In this document: positions 36,292-43,030 of the stretch, in pieces
Position numbering within the stretch: position 1 is the stretch's first letter
Layout: each line of letters starts with the position of its first letter
NCBI RefSeq assembly: GCF_001262495.1
Contig: NZ_LGYE01000002.1
Span: 610,368 to 674,367, forward strand
DNA length: 64,000 nt
Direction: 5' to 3'
Source: Microbacterium sp. GCS4
GTDB lineage: Bacteria; Actinomycetota; Actinomycetes; Actinomycetales; Microbacteriaceae
Made by a program: the position numbers and the translations under genes
Notes under the pieces: generated by a model
Told to the model about the DNA's origin: nothing
Seen by the model: the letters and a program-made list of their open reading frames with translations, nothing else
Databases searched by the model: none

Positions 36292-36906
36292 GTGAGCTCC
36301 TCGCACTCGAACCATTCCGCGTACTGGAATCACAATGCCGCCTACCATCCCTGGATCCTGCGTCGCGCGGCCCGGTGCCCCCGCGGCCGCGCCCTCGATA
36401 TCGGATGCGGTGACGGCCTCCTCGCGCAGCGCCTCGCCGACGCGGGTCTCGACACGGTCGGCCTCGAGCCCGATCCGGTCGCGGCGGATCGGGCGCGTGA
36501 GCGGACGAGAGAACTGCCGCGCGTGACCATCCTGGAGTCGGATCTCGACTCCTTCGACGGTGCGCCCCGCTCGTTCGACATCGTCACGATGGTCGCGACC
36601 CTGCACCACATGGACTCGCGCGCAGCGCTCGGCCGCGCTGTCGACCTGCTCCGCCCGGGCGGGGCGTTGCTGGTCGTGGGGCTCGCCGCGAACCGGTCCG
36701 TCGCTGACCGGGCGTTCTCGGCCGCCACGTTCCCCGCGGCATGGCTCGGGTCGCTCGTGCATCGCGAGACCCGCGATGTCGGAGTCCGCACGGCTCTTGC
36801 GCAGGAGACGCTCACGGACATCCGGGCGCTCGCACGAGACATCCTGCCCGGAGCCCGCATTCGTCGCGGTCTCTATTACCGCTACCTGCTGTCCTGGCAG
36901 CGTTAG
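36292..36906 (+). CDS. class I SAM-dependent methyltransferase
   Basis: 204 aa. Motif I ALDIGCGDGLLAQRLA (about 34-49), acidic residue in GLEPDPVA, motif IV FDIVTMVATLHHMD, and LLRPGGALLVVGLA. Methyltransf_11/UbiE-like fold. The C-terminal region WLGSLVHRE and the tail are typical of actinobacterial small-molecule methyltransferases. Substrate unknown. GTG 36292 is preceded by CAGGAT at 6 nt. The stop overlaps the convergent unknown gene by 3 bp. Confidence 0.86.
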   Translation: MSSSHSNHSAYWNHNAAYHPWILRRAARCPRGRALDIGCGDGLLAQRLADAGLDTVGLEPDPVAADRARERTRELPRVTILESDLDSFDGAPRSFDIVTMVATLHHMDSRAALGRAVDLLRPGGALLVVGLAANRSVADRAFSAATFPAAWLGSLVHRETRDVGVRTALAQETLTDIRALARDILPGARIRRGLYYRYLLSWQR

Positions 36907-37280
36907 GCGTTGATGAACTGAAATCCCGTGTAGGCGCCGCAGTTCCTGAAGGCGGTGCCTCTCGGAGAATGGTAGAACCAGATCGCTCGACGGAAGCGCG
37001 TGCCGCAGGGGTCGTTGGGCCGATTGACGCTTCCGTTGTAGATCAGGAGCTTTCCGACGTAGCCAGGTCGGGACGTGTCCCTGATCCAGACAGGGCGGTT
37101 GCCGTAGTACACGAGCGCGGACACCTGAAGGTCGTCCTCGGTCGCCATCTCCTCGATGACGTCCTCGGCGTCCTCCGCGCCGTCGAGGACGTCATCCGTG
37201 AGGTAGTCCCCGGACCACCCCTCGACACCGGCCATCAATTCGGTCGTGTCCTTGCGAACCTGTGCGATATCCAGTTCCAT
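36903..37280 (-). CDS. hypothetical protein, second gene of an unknown two-gene unit
   Basis: 125 aa, not recognised. The N-terminal 55 residues are acidic (GAEDAEDVIEEMATEDD). The C-terminal half is basic/aromatic with two Cys (PCGTRFRRAIWFYH and RNCGAYTGFQ), suggesting a small beta-rich domain. No signal peptide or membrane helix. AAGGAG with 7-nt spacing supports ATG 37280. It lies 42 bp after the membrane-protein gene on the same strand, so the two are likely cotranscribed. Ends tail-to-tail, overlapping the methyltransferase stop. Confidence 0.7.
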   Translation of the reverse strand: MELDIAQVRKDTTELMAGVEGWSGDYLTDDVLDGAEDAEDVIEEMATEDDLQVSALVYYGNRPVWIRDTSRPGYVGKLLIYNGSVNRPNDPCGTRFRRAIWFYHSPRGTAFRNCGAYTGFQFINA

Positions 37281-37322
37281 CGCGATTCTCCTTCTGCACT
37301 TGTTACCGCTCGATCAGACCCC

Positions 37323-37787
37323 TCAGTCCGTGGCCGCCGGCTTCAACAGCGTCAGAGCGCCGGCGAGCCAACCGATGAAGGTCACGCCGTAGACCTGCAG
37401 CGCGTCGAAACCGCCTGCGCCCCACGGCATCGCGCCCGTGAGGAAGACGAGGAGACCGAGCACGAAATAGACGATGGCCGAGACGACCGCGGGGATGCCG
37501 ATGGTCGTGATCTCGTCGCCGAGGGTGAAGGTGTTTCCGGCGTTCCGTGCCGCGGCGAGTTTGGTCTTGACCTCGTGGATGCCGAATCCGAACGCGGCGG
37601 CGGTGCTCGTTCCCAGCGCGGTGAGAAGCGTGCCCGCCGCCCAGAACAGCGTGCCGTGTGGCTCGTAGGGCTCGACGCCCTCACCCGTCGGGGAGCTCCA
37701 GATCTGAATCAGAAGCGCGATCCAGACGATGAGCGTCGCCCCGAGGATCGCATAGATCAGACCTTCGTAGACAATGCTCGATCTCAT
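37323..37787 (-). CDS. hypothetical membrane protein, first gene of the two-gene unit
   Basis: 154 aa with about four hydrophobic helices (YAILGATLIVWIALLIQIW; LFWAAGTLLTALGTSTAAA; IPAVVSAIVYFVLGLLVFL; VYGVTFIGWLAGALTLL). Not recognised. Transcribed from a good promoter (37844-37871, minus strand) with a palindrome in its leader. The ATG at 37787 has only a weak SD. The function of this and the downstream 125-aa protein is unknown; together they look like an accessory cassette. Confidence 0.72.
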   Translation of the reverse strand: MRSSIVYEGLIYAILGATLIVWIALLIQIWSSPTGEGVEPYEPHGTLFWAAGTLLTALGTSTAAAFGFGIHEVKTKLAAARNAGNTFTLGDEITTIGIPAVVSAIVYFVLGLLVFLTGAMPWGAGGFDALQVYGVTFIGWLAGALTLLKPAATD

Positions 37788-37811
37788 GCTGCACGCCCCA
37801 GAGTGCTCCAG

Positions 37812-37833
37812 GCGAACTCGTCAGCGAGTTCGC
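37812..37833. promoter_or_regulatory. palindrome in leader of the unknown two-gene unit
   Basis: Perfect 9-bp inverted repeat, GCGAACTCG and CGAGTTCGC, with a 4-nt centre. It sits 11 nt downstream of the -10 box, around the expected transcription start: a candidate operator. Confidence 0.6.
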
Positions 37834-37843
37834 GTGCGCAGAG

Positions 37844-37871
37844 AATATACCCGGCTCGAGCGCTCTCACAA
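37844..37871 (-). promoter_or_regulatory. promoter of the unknown two-gene unit
   Basis: On the minus strand, -35 TTGTGA (37866-37871), 16-nt spacer, -10 TATATT (37844-37849). One of the best sigma-70-type matches in the window and unusually AT-rich for it. Confidence 0.65.
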
Positions 37872-37882
37872 GAGGCCACTAC

Positions 37883-38395
37883 CTAGTCGTGGATCGCGCC
37901 GCCGACGTGAATCCCCGCCTGCTCCGCCATCACGCGCGACCGCCAGTTCGCGCCCATCCGCTCGTAGGTCGCGATCGCATGGCAGTTGCGACAGCGGACG
38001 TCGCACTTGGCGATCTCGGTGAGCAGAGCTTCGCGTGAGAAACCGTTGCGGACCATCGCCATCACGCCATCACGCTTGGACTCCCCGGGTCGGTGGTCGA
38101 AGTCGAGGACACGGATGTCGGATGTCCCGCAATCGGCGCAGGGGTGCGTCAGAAGGTGTGCGGCCACGAGGGCGATCGCAGCGGCGCGCTGAGCGGTCGT
38201 CCGTGCGCGCACCGCGGCGAGGTGGTGGTCTCGGTGTCGCCGGTAGTACCGGCGTGAGGACTCCCGATTGCAATCGCGGCAGGCCTCCTGCAGCCCGTCG
38301 GATCGGGAGGCCTTGCGGTTGAAATCCGCCCGCGTCTTGGTGACTCCGCACGATCCGCATCGCCGCGCATCATCGTTCGCATCAGACCCGGACAT
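37883..38395 (-). CDS. HNH endonuclease with two Cys zinc sites
   Basis: 170 aa. N-terminal zinc ribbon C13, C16, C39, C42 (CGSC and CRDC), a basic helix-rich linker, then an HNH core: C86-x2-C89, VLDFDH with H101, and CDVRCRNCH with C135, C138 and H139. This is the phage/island-type HNH nuclease fold. ATG 38395 has GAGGAG 4 nt upstream. The gene begins 61 nt downstream of the intron-bearing tRNA-Lys, on the same strand with no terminator seen between them. HNH enzymes include group I intron homing endonucleases, but this one lies outside the intron and its target is unknown. Confidence 0.85.
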   Translation of the reverse strand: MSGSDANDDARRCGSCGVTKTRADFNRKASRSDGLQEACRDCNRESSRRYYRRHRDHHLAAVRARTTAQRAAAIALVAAHLLTHPCADCGTSDIRVLDFDHRPGESKRDGVMAMVRNGFSREALLTEIAKCDVRCRNCHAIATYERMGANWRSRVMAEQAGIHVGGAIHD

Positions 38396-38456
38396 GGCGC
38401 TCCTCACTGTGGTGCGCCGAAGGTAGCGCGAAGCGCCGACATCCGTACCGTCCTAC

Positions 38457-38749
38457 TGGTGGGCCCTGTGGGGATCGAACCCACAACCCGCGGATTAACC
38501 TGCCACTTCGGCTTTCGCCGCCATCCGTGCGGATGTTCGTGGTCTGGACTGTCCCTTCACCCTGGCTTGCGCTGTAGGTGCCACCCGTCCAGTCTCTACA
38601 CCTTCCGGACCGGGGTCCGGCTTGGCTCGGGATCGCCATCTGTCTCCAGGAAGGGTTCCCCGACTTTGAGTGGTGTCATCCCCGGCGTTTCCCCCGGGGC
38701 GCTCCTATTTCGTTGAAGTCCGCTGCTCTGCCAATTGAGCTAAAGGCCC
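38457..38749 (-). tRNA. tRNA-Lys (anticodon TTT), interrupted by a group I intron
   Basis: The 5' exon 38716-38749 is exactly nucleotides 1-34 (acceptor GGGCCTT, D-arm GCTC/GAGC, anticodon stem GCGGA, loop C-T-T). The 3' exon 38457-38498 starts TTAATCCGC, has the T-arm GTGGG-TTCGATC-CCCAC, acceptor AGGGCCC and encoded ACCA. Joined, they give a 76-nt tRNA with loop CTTTTAA, anticodon UUU, so Lys. The 217-nt insert lies between positions 34 and 35, the same site as the cyanobacterial tRNA-Leu(UAA) intron. A -10-like TAGGAT (38779-38784, minus) lies 29 nt upstream. Confidence 0.92.
38499..38715 (-). ncRNA. group I intron (IC3-like) inside tRNA-Lys
   Basis: 217 nt, no ORF. P1 pairs exon CUU plus intron C with GGAG (38702-38705), placing the required U-G wobble at the 5' splice site. 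P2: CCCCGG/CCGGGG. P3: CCACUC/GGGUGG. P4: UCGGG/CCCGA. P6: GGACC/GGUCC. R element GUGUAGAGACUGGACGG (38585-38601) with the G-binding GACU core. S element AAGGGACAGUCC (38546-38557). P8: CACC/GGUG. P9: CGGC-GAAA-GCCG. The last intron base is G. The Q segment GGCGAUCCCGAGCCAAGCC (38619-38637) closely resembles the Anabaena tRNA-Leu intron. Confidence 0.9.
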
Positions 38750-38829
38750 GTGCGTCGACCGCGAGGCCGACCCACATCATCCTAGCCTGCCTTGTCCTTC
38801 GCCTACCGCCCGCCCGCGGGGCGCGAAGA

Positions 38830-38867
38830 AGGGGCCGCCGACGAAACTCCCATCGTCGACGACCCCT
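38830..38867 (-). terminator. imperfect hairpin beyond the fasciclin gene
   Basis: 15-bp stem with two mismatches (38830-38844 with 38853-38867), 8-nt loop. Possible terminator for the fasciclin transcript, which runs toward tRNA-Lys. Confidence 0.45.
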
Positions 38868-38905
38868 CGCGTCTCACCGTCCTCCCCCTGAGTGGTGAGA
38901 CATGT

Positions 38906-38924
38906 GCCGAGCGTTACGCTCGGC
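38906..38924 (-). terminator. short hairpin just after the fasciclin stop
   Basis: 8-bp perfect stem with a 3-nt loop, 9 nt after the stop codon on the minus strand. Confidence 0.5.
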
Positions 38925-38933
38925 CACCGTTGA

Positions 38934-39593
38934 TCACATCGGGGGCATCAGCACCGAGTCGATCAGGTACACGGTCGCGTTGGCCGTGGTCACGCCGCCG
39001 CAGATGACCGAGGCGGAGTCGTTGACCATGATGTCGTCGCCGCTGCCGGTGACGGTGAGGTCAGCACCCTGCACGGTGGTGTGCGTGCCGTCGATGTCGG
39101 ACGGAGCGATCTGGCCGGGAACCACGTGGTACGTGAGGATCGACGTCAGGGTCGCGCTGTCGGTCTTGAGCGACTCGATCGTCGCGGGGTCGATCTTCGC
39201 GAACGCGTCGTCCACCGGTGCGAAGACCGTGAACTCGCCGCCGTTGAGCGTGTCGACGAGGTTGACGTCGGGGTTCAGCTGGCCGCTGACGGCTGCGACG
39301 AGCGTCTTCAGCAGCGGGTTGTTGGACGCCGCGGTGGCGACCGGATCCTTGGACATGCCCTCGACCGAGCCAGCGCCGTCCGGCACGGCCTCGGCGTATG
39401 CGGCGCAGCCGGGACCGACGAGGTCGCCCATGGCCGGGTCCATCGTCTCGGGAGCCGTCGACTCCGACGTCTCGGGTGCCGAGGACTCCATCGGCTCATC
39501 GGAGGATCCGCCCATGGAACATCCGGCGAGCACGAACGCGCTTGCCAGACCGAGGGTGATCGCTGCGGTGATCTTCTTCTTGGTGCTGAACAT
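38934..39593 (-). CDS. fasciclin (FAS1) domain lipoprotein, MPT83-like
   Basis: 219 aa. Lipoprotein signal [18 protein letters not shown]... with lipobox VLAGC (C25), a Ser/Glu/Thr-rich linker, then one FAS1 domain: [14 protein letters not shown] (H1), [14 protein letters not shown] (YH motif), and [13 protein letters not shown] (H2). It is surface-anchored and of the type of mycobacterial MPT70/MPT83, whose genes are controlled by SigK. Here it is divergent from sigK-rskA and has a SigK-type promoter. Adhesion or signalling roles are proposed for the family, not proven. Confidence 0.92.
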   Translation of the reverse strand: MFSTKKKITAAITLGLASAFVLAGCSMGGSSDEPMESSAPETSESTAPETMDPAMGDLVGPGCAAYAEAVPDGAGSVEGMSKDPVATAASNNPLLKTLVAAVSGQLNPDVNLVDTLNGGEFTVFAPVDDAFAKIDPATIESLKTDSATLTSILTYHVVPGQIAPSDIDGTHTTVQGADLTVTGSGDDIMVNDSASVICGGVTTANATVYLIDSVLMPPM

Positions 39594-39645
39594 CTCGAGC
39601 TCCTTCAGAACTGTGTGCCGCGGCCTCTCCGCGGCGTTGACAGGT

Positions 39646-39672
39646 GTTCGGAACCCCTCGGAGATCGGATGG
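39646..39672 (-). promoter_or_regulatory. SigK-type promoter of the fasciclin gene
   Basis: On the minus strand CCATCC (39667-39672), 15-nt spacer, CCGAAC (39646-39651). The M. tuberculosis SigK consensus is CCATCC and CCGAAT. It lies 52 nt before the start codon. Confidence 0.65.
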
Positions 39673-39806
39673 GAAAAAGTTCGGATCGATTTTCAGACCC
39701 CTCGATCCAATCCGATCTCCACGTGTGCTGCGAAGAGTCAGAGACAGATGGAGCTTTTCCCTCACGTTCCGGTGACGGTTGCGCGGGAAAGGGAGGTGAA
39801 TGCGGC

Positions 39807-40409
39807 ATGCTGGTAGAGATGGTCATCGACGGTATGGACGTACCCGAGGACGGTACGGCACGGGATGCTGTCGCCGACCTCCTCCTGCGCGTCAGCGACG
39901 GAGACGAGCGCGCGTTCGCCGATCTGTACGACTCGCTCTCCAGCCGGGTGTTCGGCCTGATCCTCCGCGTCCTCGTGAACCGTTCGCAGAGCGAAGAGGT
40001 GCTGCAGGAGGTCTTCCTCGAGATCTGGCAATCCGCTTCCAAGTTCGCTCCGAACAAAGGGCAGGGAAGAACCTGGGTCATGACGATCGCGCACCGCCGC
40101 GCGGTCGACCGGGTCCGAGCATCCCAGTCCAGCGCGGACCGGGACGTCAAGGCCGGGTACCGGGACATCGGCGTCGCGCACGACAGTGTCGCGGAGCGGG
40201 TGGAGTTGGGGATCGAAGGCGAGAAGGTCGTGAACGCTCTCGCAGGACTTCCCGAGGCGCAGCGCGAGGCTCTCGTGCTCGCGTACTACGGCGGATACAG
40301 TCAGAACGAGGTTGCGGCGCTCGTGGGAGCGCCGCTGGGGACGATAAAGACTCGGATGCGGGACGGACTCAGCCGCCTGCGCATCGCACTGGGGGTGACA
40401 GCAGCATGA
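39807..40409 (+). CDS. sigK: ECF RNA polymerase sigma factor SigK
   Basis: 200 aa, with sigma region 2 (ADLYDSLSSRVFGLILRVL, EEVLQEVFLEIWQSA, then TWVMTIAHRRAVDRVR for -10 recognition) and region 4 (LPEAQREALVLAYYGGYSQNEVAALVGAPLGTIKTRMRDGL). ATG 39807 is preceded by GGGAGG at 11 nt; ATG 39819 is an alternative. Its stop overlaps rskA (ATGA), giving stoichiometric synthesis with its anti-sigma. The divergent fasciclin lipoprotein is the expected target, as in mycobacteria. Confidence 0.93.
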   Translation: MLVEMVIDGMDVPEDGTARDAVADLLLRVSDGDERAFADLYDSLSSRVFGLILRVLVNRSQSEEVLQEVFLEIWQSASKFAPNKGQGRTWVMTIAHRRAVDRVRASQSSADRDVKAGYRDIGVAHDSVAERVELGIEGEKVVNALAGLPEAQREALVLAYYGGYSQNEVAALVGAPLGTIKTRMRDGLSRLRIALGVTAA

Positions 40410-41221
40410 ACGACAGCGAATTCAGAGAACTCGCGGCAGGAGCGGCGCTCGGCGCGCTGTCTCCCGACGACCAGCAGCGCTATCAGGCGGCGCTCGCGAC
40501 GAATGCGGGACGGGGGGACGAAGTGAACGCAGATGCCGAAACCGCTGCGCTTCTCGCATACGCGGCGACTCCTGTCACACCGCCCGCGTCGATCCGTGCC
40601 TCCTTGCTGGAGCGCATCGCCACGACGCCGCAGAACGGGGAGTCCTACGTCGCCCCCGTGCAGACTCCGGACGAGTCGGCGGCTGACGCCGTCGACGGCA
40701 TGCCGCAGCTCGCCGAGGAAGGCTCGAGCCGACACGTGCGCGCCGCGCACGCCAAACGTCCGGTGCGCCCGATGCGCATCCTGTTCGCGCTCGCCGCGTG
40801 CCTCGCGCTGCTCGTGGGCGTCGGACTCGGGACCGCCGCGCTCAACGACTACCTGAACCGGCCGGCGAGCGTCGTCGCCCTCGACGACATCCGCGGCGCG
40901 GACGACGCCCAGCAGGCGACCGTCGAGCTCGCCGACGGCGGCACGGCGACCGCCCACTGGTCGGCGTCGCTGGGCACCGCGGTGCTCGTCGCCGACGGCA
41001 TCGCCTCGCTGCCCGACGACGAGACCTATGAACTGTGGTTCGTGCGCGGCGACACCCCGGTCTCGGCCGGTGTGTTCGACGCCGAGCAGGGCGGCGCGAC
41101 CGCGCTCCTGAAGGGCGAGATGCACGAGGGCGACACGATCGCTGTCACGGTGGAGCAGGCGGGGGGCTCACCGAGCGGCACCCCCACCTCGGAGCCCATC
41201 GTCGCGATCCCGACCGCCTGA
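40406..41221 (+). CDS. rskA: anti-sigma-K factor RskA
   Basis: 271 aa. Cytoplasmic N-terminal anti-sigma domain (EFRELAAGAALGALSPDDQQRYQAAL), a linker, one membrane helix (MRILFALAACLALLVGVGLG, about 123-142), and an extracytoplasmic RskA domain ending in YELWFVRGDTPVSAGVFD. RskA holds SigK at the membrane and is cleaved by regulated proteolysis. It overlaps sigK by 4 bp. The RskA signature ELWFV is intact, so the system looks functional. Confidence 0.93.
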   Translation: MNDSEFRELAAGAALGALSPDDQQRYQAALATNAGRGDEVNADAETAALLAYAATPVTPPASIRASLLERIATTPQNGESYVAPVQTPDESAADAVDGMPQLAEEGSSRHVRAAHAKRPVRPMRILFALAACLALLVGVGLGTAALNDYLNRPASVVALDDIRGADDAQQATVELADGGTATAHWSASLGTAVLVADGIASLPDDETYELWFVRGDTPVSAGVFDAEQGGATALLKGEMHEGDTIAVTVEQAGGSPSGTPTSEPIVAIPTA

Positions 41222-41235
41222 CGCTACGACGCGCG

Positions 41236-41241
41236 TACCCT
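41236..41241 (+). promoter_or_regulatory. leaderless -10 box of the 209-aa gene
   Basis: TACCCT, 6 nt before ATG 41248. Confidence 0.45.
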
Positions 41242-41247
41242 GGAGTG

Positions 41248-41877
41248 ATGCCCGAGCAGTTCTCCCGCCCCGTGCGTCGTCCCTCCAGCGCCTTCGACAA
41301 CATCGTCGGCACCCACGACCCCGCCGAGGAGACGCGGATCGCGCACGCGACGGCATCCGCGCTCCTCGCCAGGGTGCGCGCGGACGAGAGCGGTACGAGT
41401 GCGGACCGCCTCGTCGCCTTCACCGACGAGCACGGCATCGACGAGATCGCCGAGCTCTGGTCGAAGGCCCCGTCGCGCACGCTCCCCGGCGCGCTCTGGA
41501 GGCTCTACCTGCTGCAGCTCGCGATCCACGCCGACCCGCAGACCGCTGCGCTGCTGTACGAGCGCGGACGGGTCGAGCTGTCGTCGGCGGATGCGGTGAT
41601 CGCCGGCGCCCCGGTGCCGGCCAACCCCGACGAGCTGGTCGCACTGATCGACACGATCCTGCGCGGGGCGTTCCGCGGGGACTTCGCCGTCGCGCTCGAC
41701 CGGGCCGCCGCGTTCTGCCGCGTGCAGTCCTCGGGCGCGACGCACACGGCCGACGACTACGAGGCCACGGAGCCCGCACGAGCGAGCGAGCTCACGACCC
41801 GCGCCCTGCGGCTCAGCAGCTACGCGCAGGACCTCTCCGCATCCGCGGTGCTCTGGCGGATGGGTTCGCTCGCCTGA
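41248..41877 (+). CDS. conserved actinobacterial protein of unknown function
   Basis: 209 aa, soluble and mostly helical. No catalytic motif recognised. The N-terminus EQFSRPVRRPSSAFDNIVGTHDP is Arg/Pro-rich. The body contains DEIAELWSKAPSRTLPGALWRLYLLQL and a C-terminal ARASELTTRALRLSSYAQDLSASAVLWRMGSLA that looks conserved. It has its own leaderless promoter and follows rskA by 26 bp. I do not assign a function. Confidence 0.75.
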   Translation: MPEQFSRPVRRPSSAFDNIVGTHDPAEETRIAHATASALLARVRADESGTSADRLVAFTDEHGIDEIAELWSKAPSRTLPGALWRLYLLQLAIHADPQTAALLYERGRVELSSADAVIAGAPVPANPDELVALIDTILRGAFRGDFAVALDRAAAFCRVQSSGATHTADDYEATEPARASELTTRALRLSSYAQDLSASAVLWRMGSLA

Positions 41878-41891
41878 GAGGTCTGGCCGTG

Positions 41892-41992
41892 CTTCTCGCC
41901 GCCGGGCATGAGAAGACCGGGCCGCAAGAACGCCTCTCGGCGGAAGGCCGCTCGCAGCGGCGAAAATTGGAGCCCGGGGTTATGCGGCCCGG
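41892..41992. other. structured intergenic segment, candidate ncRNA or terminator complex
   Basis: Three hairpins in 100 nt. CTTCTC/GAGAAG spans 41892-41915. GCCGCT/AGCGGC is at 41947-41961. A longer-range perfect 10-bp pairing, CCGGGCCGCA (41917-41926) with TGCGGCCCGG (41983-41992), encloses the second. No ORF is supported. It ends before the pabC leaderless promoter, so it is not part of the pabC mRNA. Strand and role unknown. Confidence 0.35.
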
Positions 41993-42038
41993 CCTGTACC
42001 AGTGTAACGCGATGCGGCGGCGGGTATTCCCCGCGTCG

Positions 42039-42044
42039 TAGGCT
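42039..42044 (+). promoter_or_regulatory. leaderless -10 box of pabC
   Basis: TAGGCT, 6 nt before ATG 42051. Confidence 0.5.
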
Positions 42045-42050
42045 CTGAGC

Positions 42051-42935
42051 ATGGCCCAGCGATTCGCCCTCATGATCGACCCTGCCGACGCCGACAGCAC
42101 CCGCACCGACTTCGCCGACACGTTCACCGCCGTCGACGCCGCCGCCCCCGCGCTCAGCGTGGGCGAGCTCAGCACGCAGCGCGGCGACGGAGTCTTCGAG
42201 TCGATCGGCGTCGTCGACCGCCATGCGCAGGAGGTCGTGCCGCACCTGGAGCGCCTCGCGCACTCCGCACGGCTGTGCGATCTGCCGACGCCGAACCAGG
42301 CCCAGTGGCACCAGGCCATCGACGTGGCGGCGGCGGACTGCGGCGACGGCGAGTACGTGATCAAGCTCATCCTCAGCCGCGGCGTCGAGCACGGACCCAC
42401 CCCGACGGCCTGGGTCACGGTGGCCCCCGCCGCCGATTTCTCGACGGTCCGTGAGAACGGCGTGCGGGTCGTGACGCTCGACCGCGGCTACGACCTCGAC
42501 GTCGCGCAGAACGCCCCCTGGCTCCTGCTCGGCGCCAAGACCCTGTCGTACGCCGTGAACATGGCCGCGCTGCGCGAGGCGCACCGTCGCGGCGCCGATG
42601 ACGCCGTGTTCCTGTCCCGTGACGGCTACGTGCTCGAGGCGCCGACGGCATCCCTCATCCTGCGGTTCGGCGACCGCTTCCTCACTCCGGCGCCGAACGG
42701 CGGCATCCTGCACGGCACGACGCAGCTGAGCGTGTACGAGCACCTCGCCGCGCGCGGTCTCGCGGCGGAGTATGCCCGCATCCCGGCATCCGATCTGCCG
42801 ACGGCCGACGCCGCCTGGCTGGTGTCGAGCGTGCGCCTGGCCGCCCCGATCACGGCGGTCGACGGGGCCGAGCTCGCGGTCGACCGCGTCCTGACGCGCG
42901 AGCTCAACGAGTACCTCCTGTCGCCCCGCGACTGA
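42051..42935 (+). CDS. pabC: class IV aminotransferase, probable aminodeoxychorismate lyase
   Basis: 294 aa PLP fold-type IV. Features: RGDGVFESIGVVD near the N-terminus, the catalytic Lys in GAKTLSYAVNMAALREA, the conserved Glu in YVLEAPTASLILRF, and TPAPNGGILHGTTQLSVYEH. Members are 4-amino-4-deoxychorismate lyase (folate), branched-chain or D-amino acid aminotransferases. The length and HGTTQ motif favour PabC, but no pabA/pabB neighbour confirms it. Confidence 0.8.
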   Translation: MAQRFALMIDPADADSTRTDFADTFTAVDAAAPALSVGELSTQRGDGVFESIGVVDRHAQEVVPHLERLAHSARLCDLPTPNQAQWHQAIDVAAADCGDGEYVIKLILSRGVEHGPTPTAWVTVAPAADFSTVRENGVRVVTLDRGYDLDVAQNAPWLLLGAKTLSYAVNMAALREAHRRGADDAVFLSRDGYVLEAPTASLILRFGDRFLTPAPNGGILHGTTQLSVYEHLAARGLAAEYARIPASDLPTADAAWLVSSVRLAAPITAVDGAELAVDRVLTRELNEYLLSPRD

Positions 42936-42982
42936 GGGCCGGCCGCCGGTCGCCGGGGACACGCACTGCTGAGCGCAGACGA

Positions 42983-43018
42983 CGAACGCCGTGCGACCGG
43001 AGGGTCGCACGGCGTTCG
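42983..43018. terminator. bidirectional terminator between pabC and pstB
   Basis: 16-bp perfect stem (42983-42998 with 43003-43018) and a GGAG tetraloop between convergent genes. Confidence 0.88.
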
Positions 43019-43030
43019 ACAGGCGGATGC

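Noticed and set aside
36903..38460. Integrated island using the tRNA-Lys 3' end as attachment site
   Set aside because: I looked for a second copy of the tRNA 3' end (GGGATCGAAC region) near 36.9 kb and saw none; no integrase is present.
38499..38715. Open frames crossing the tRNA-Lys intron
   Set aside because: Short open frames run through on both strands, but they cross exon/intron borders and lack SD or homology; the RNA structure explains the sequence better.
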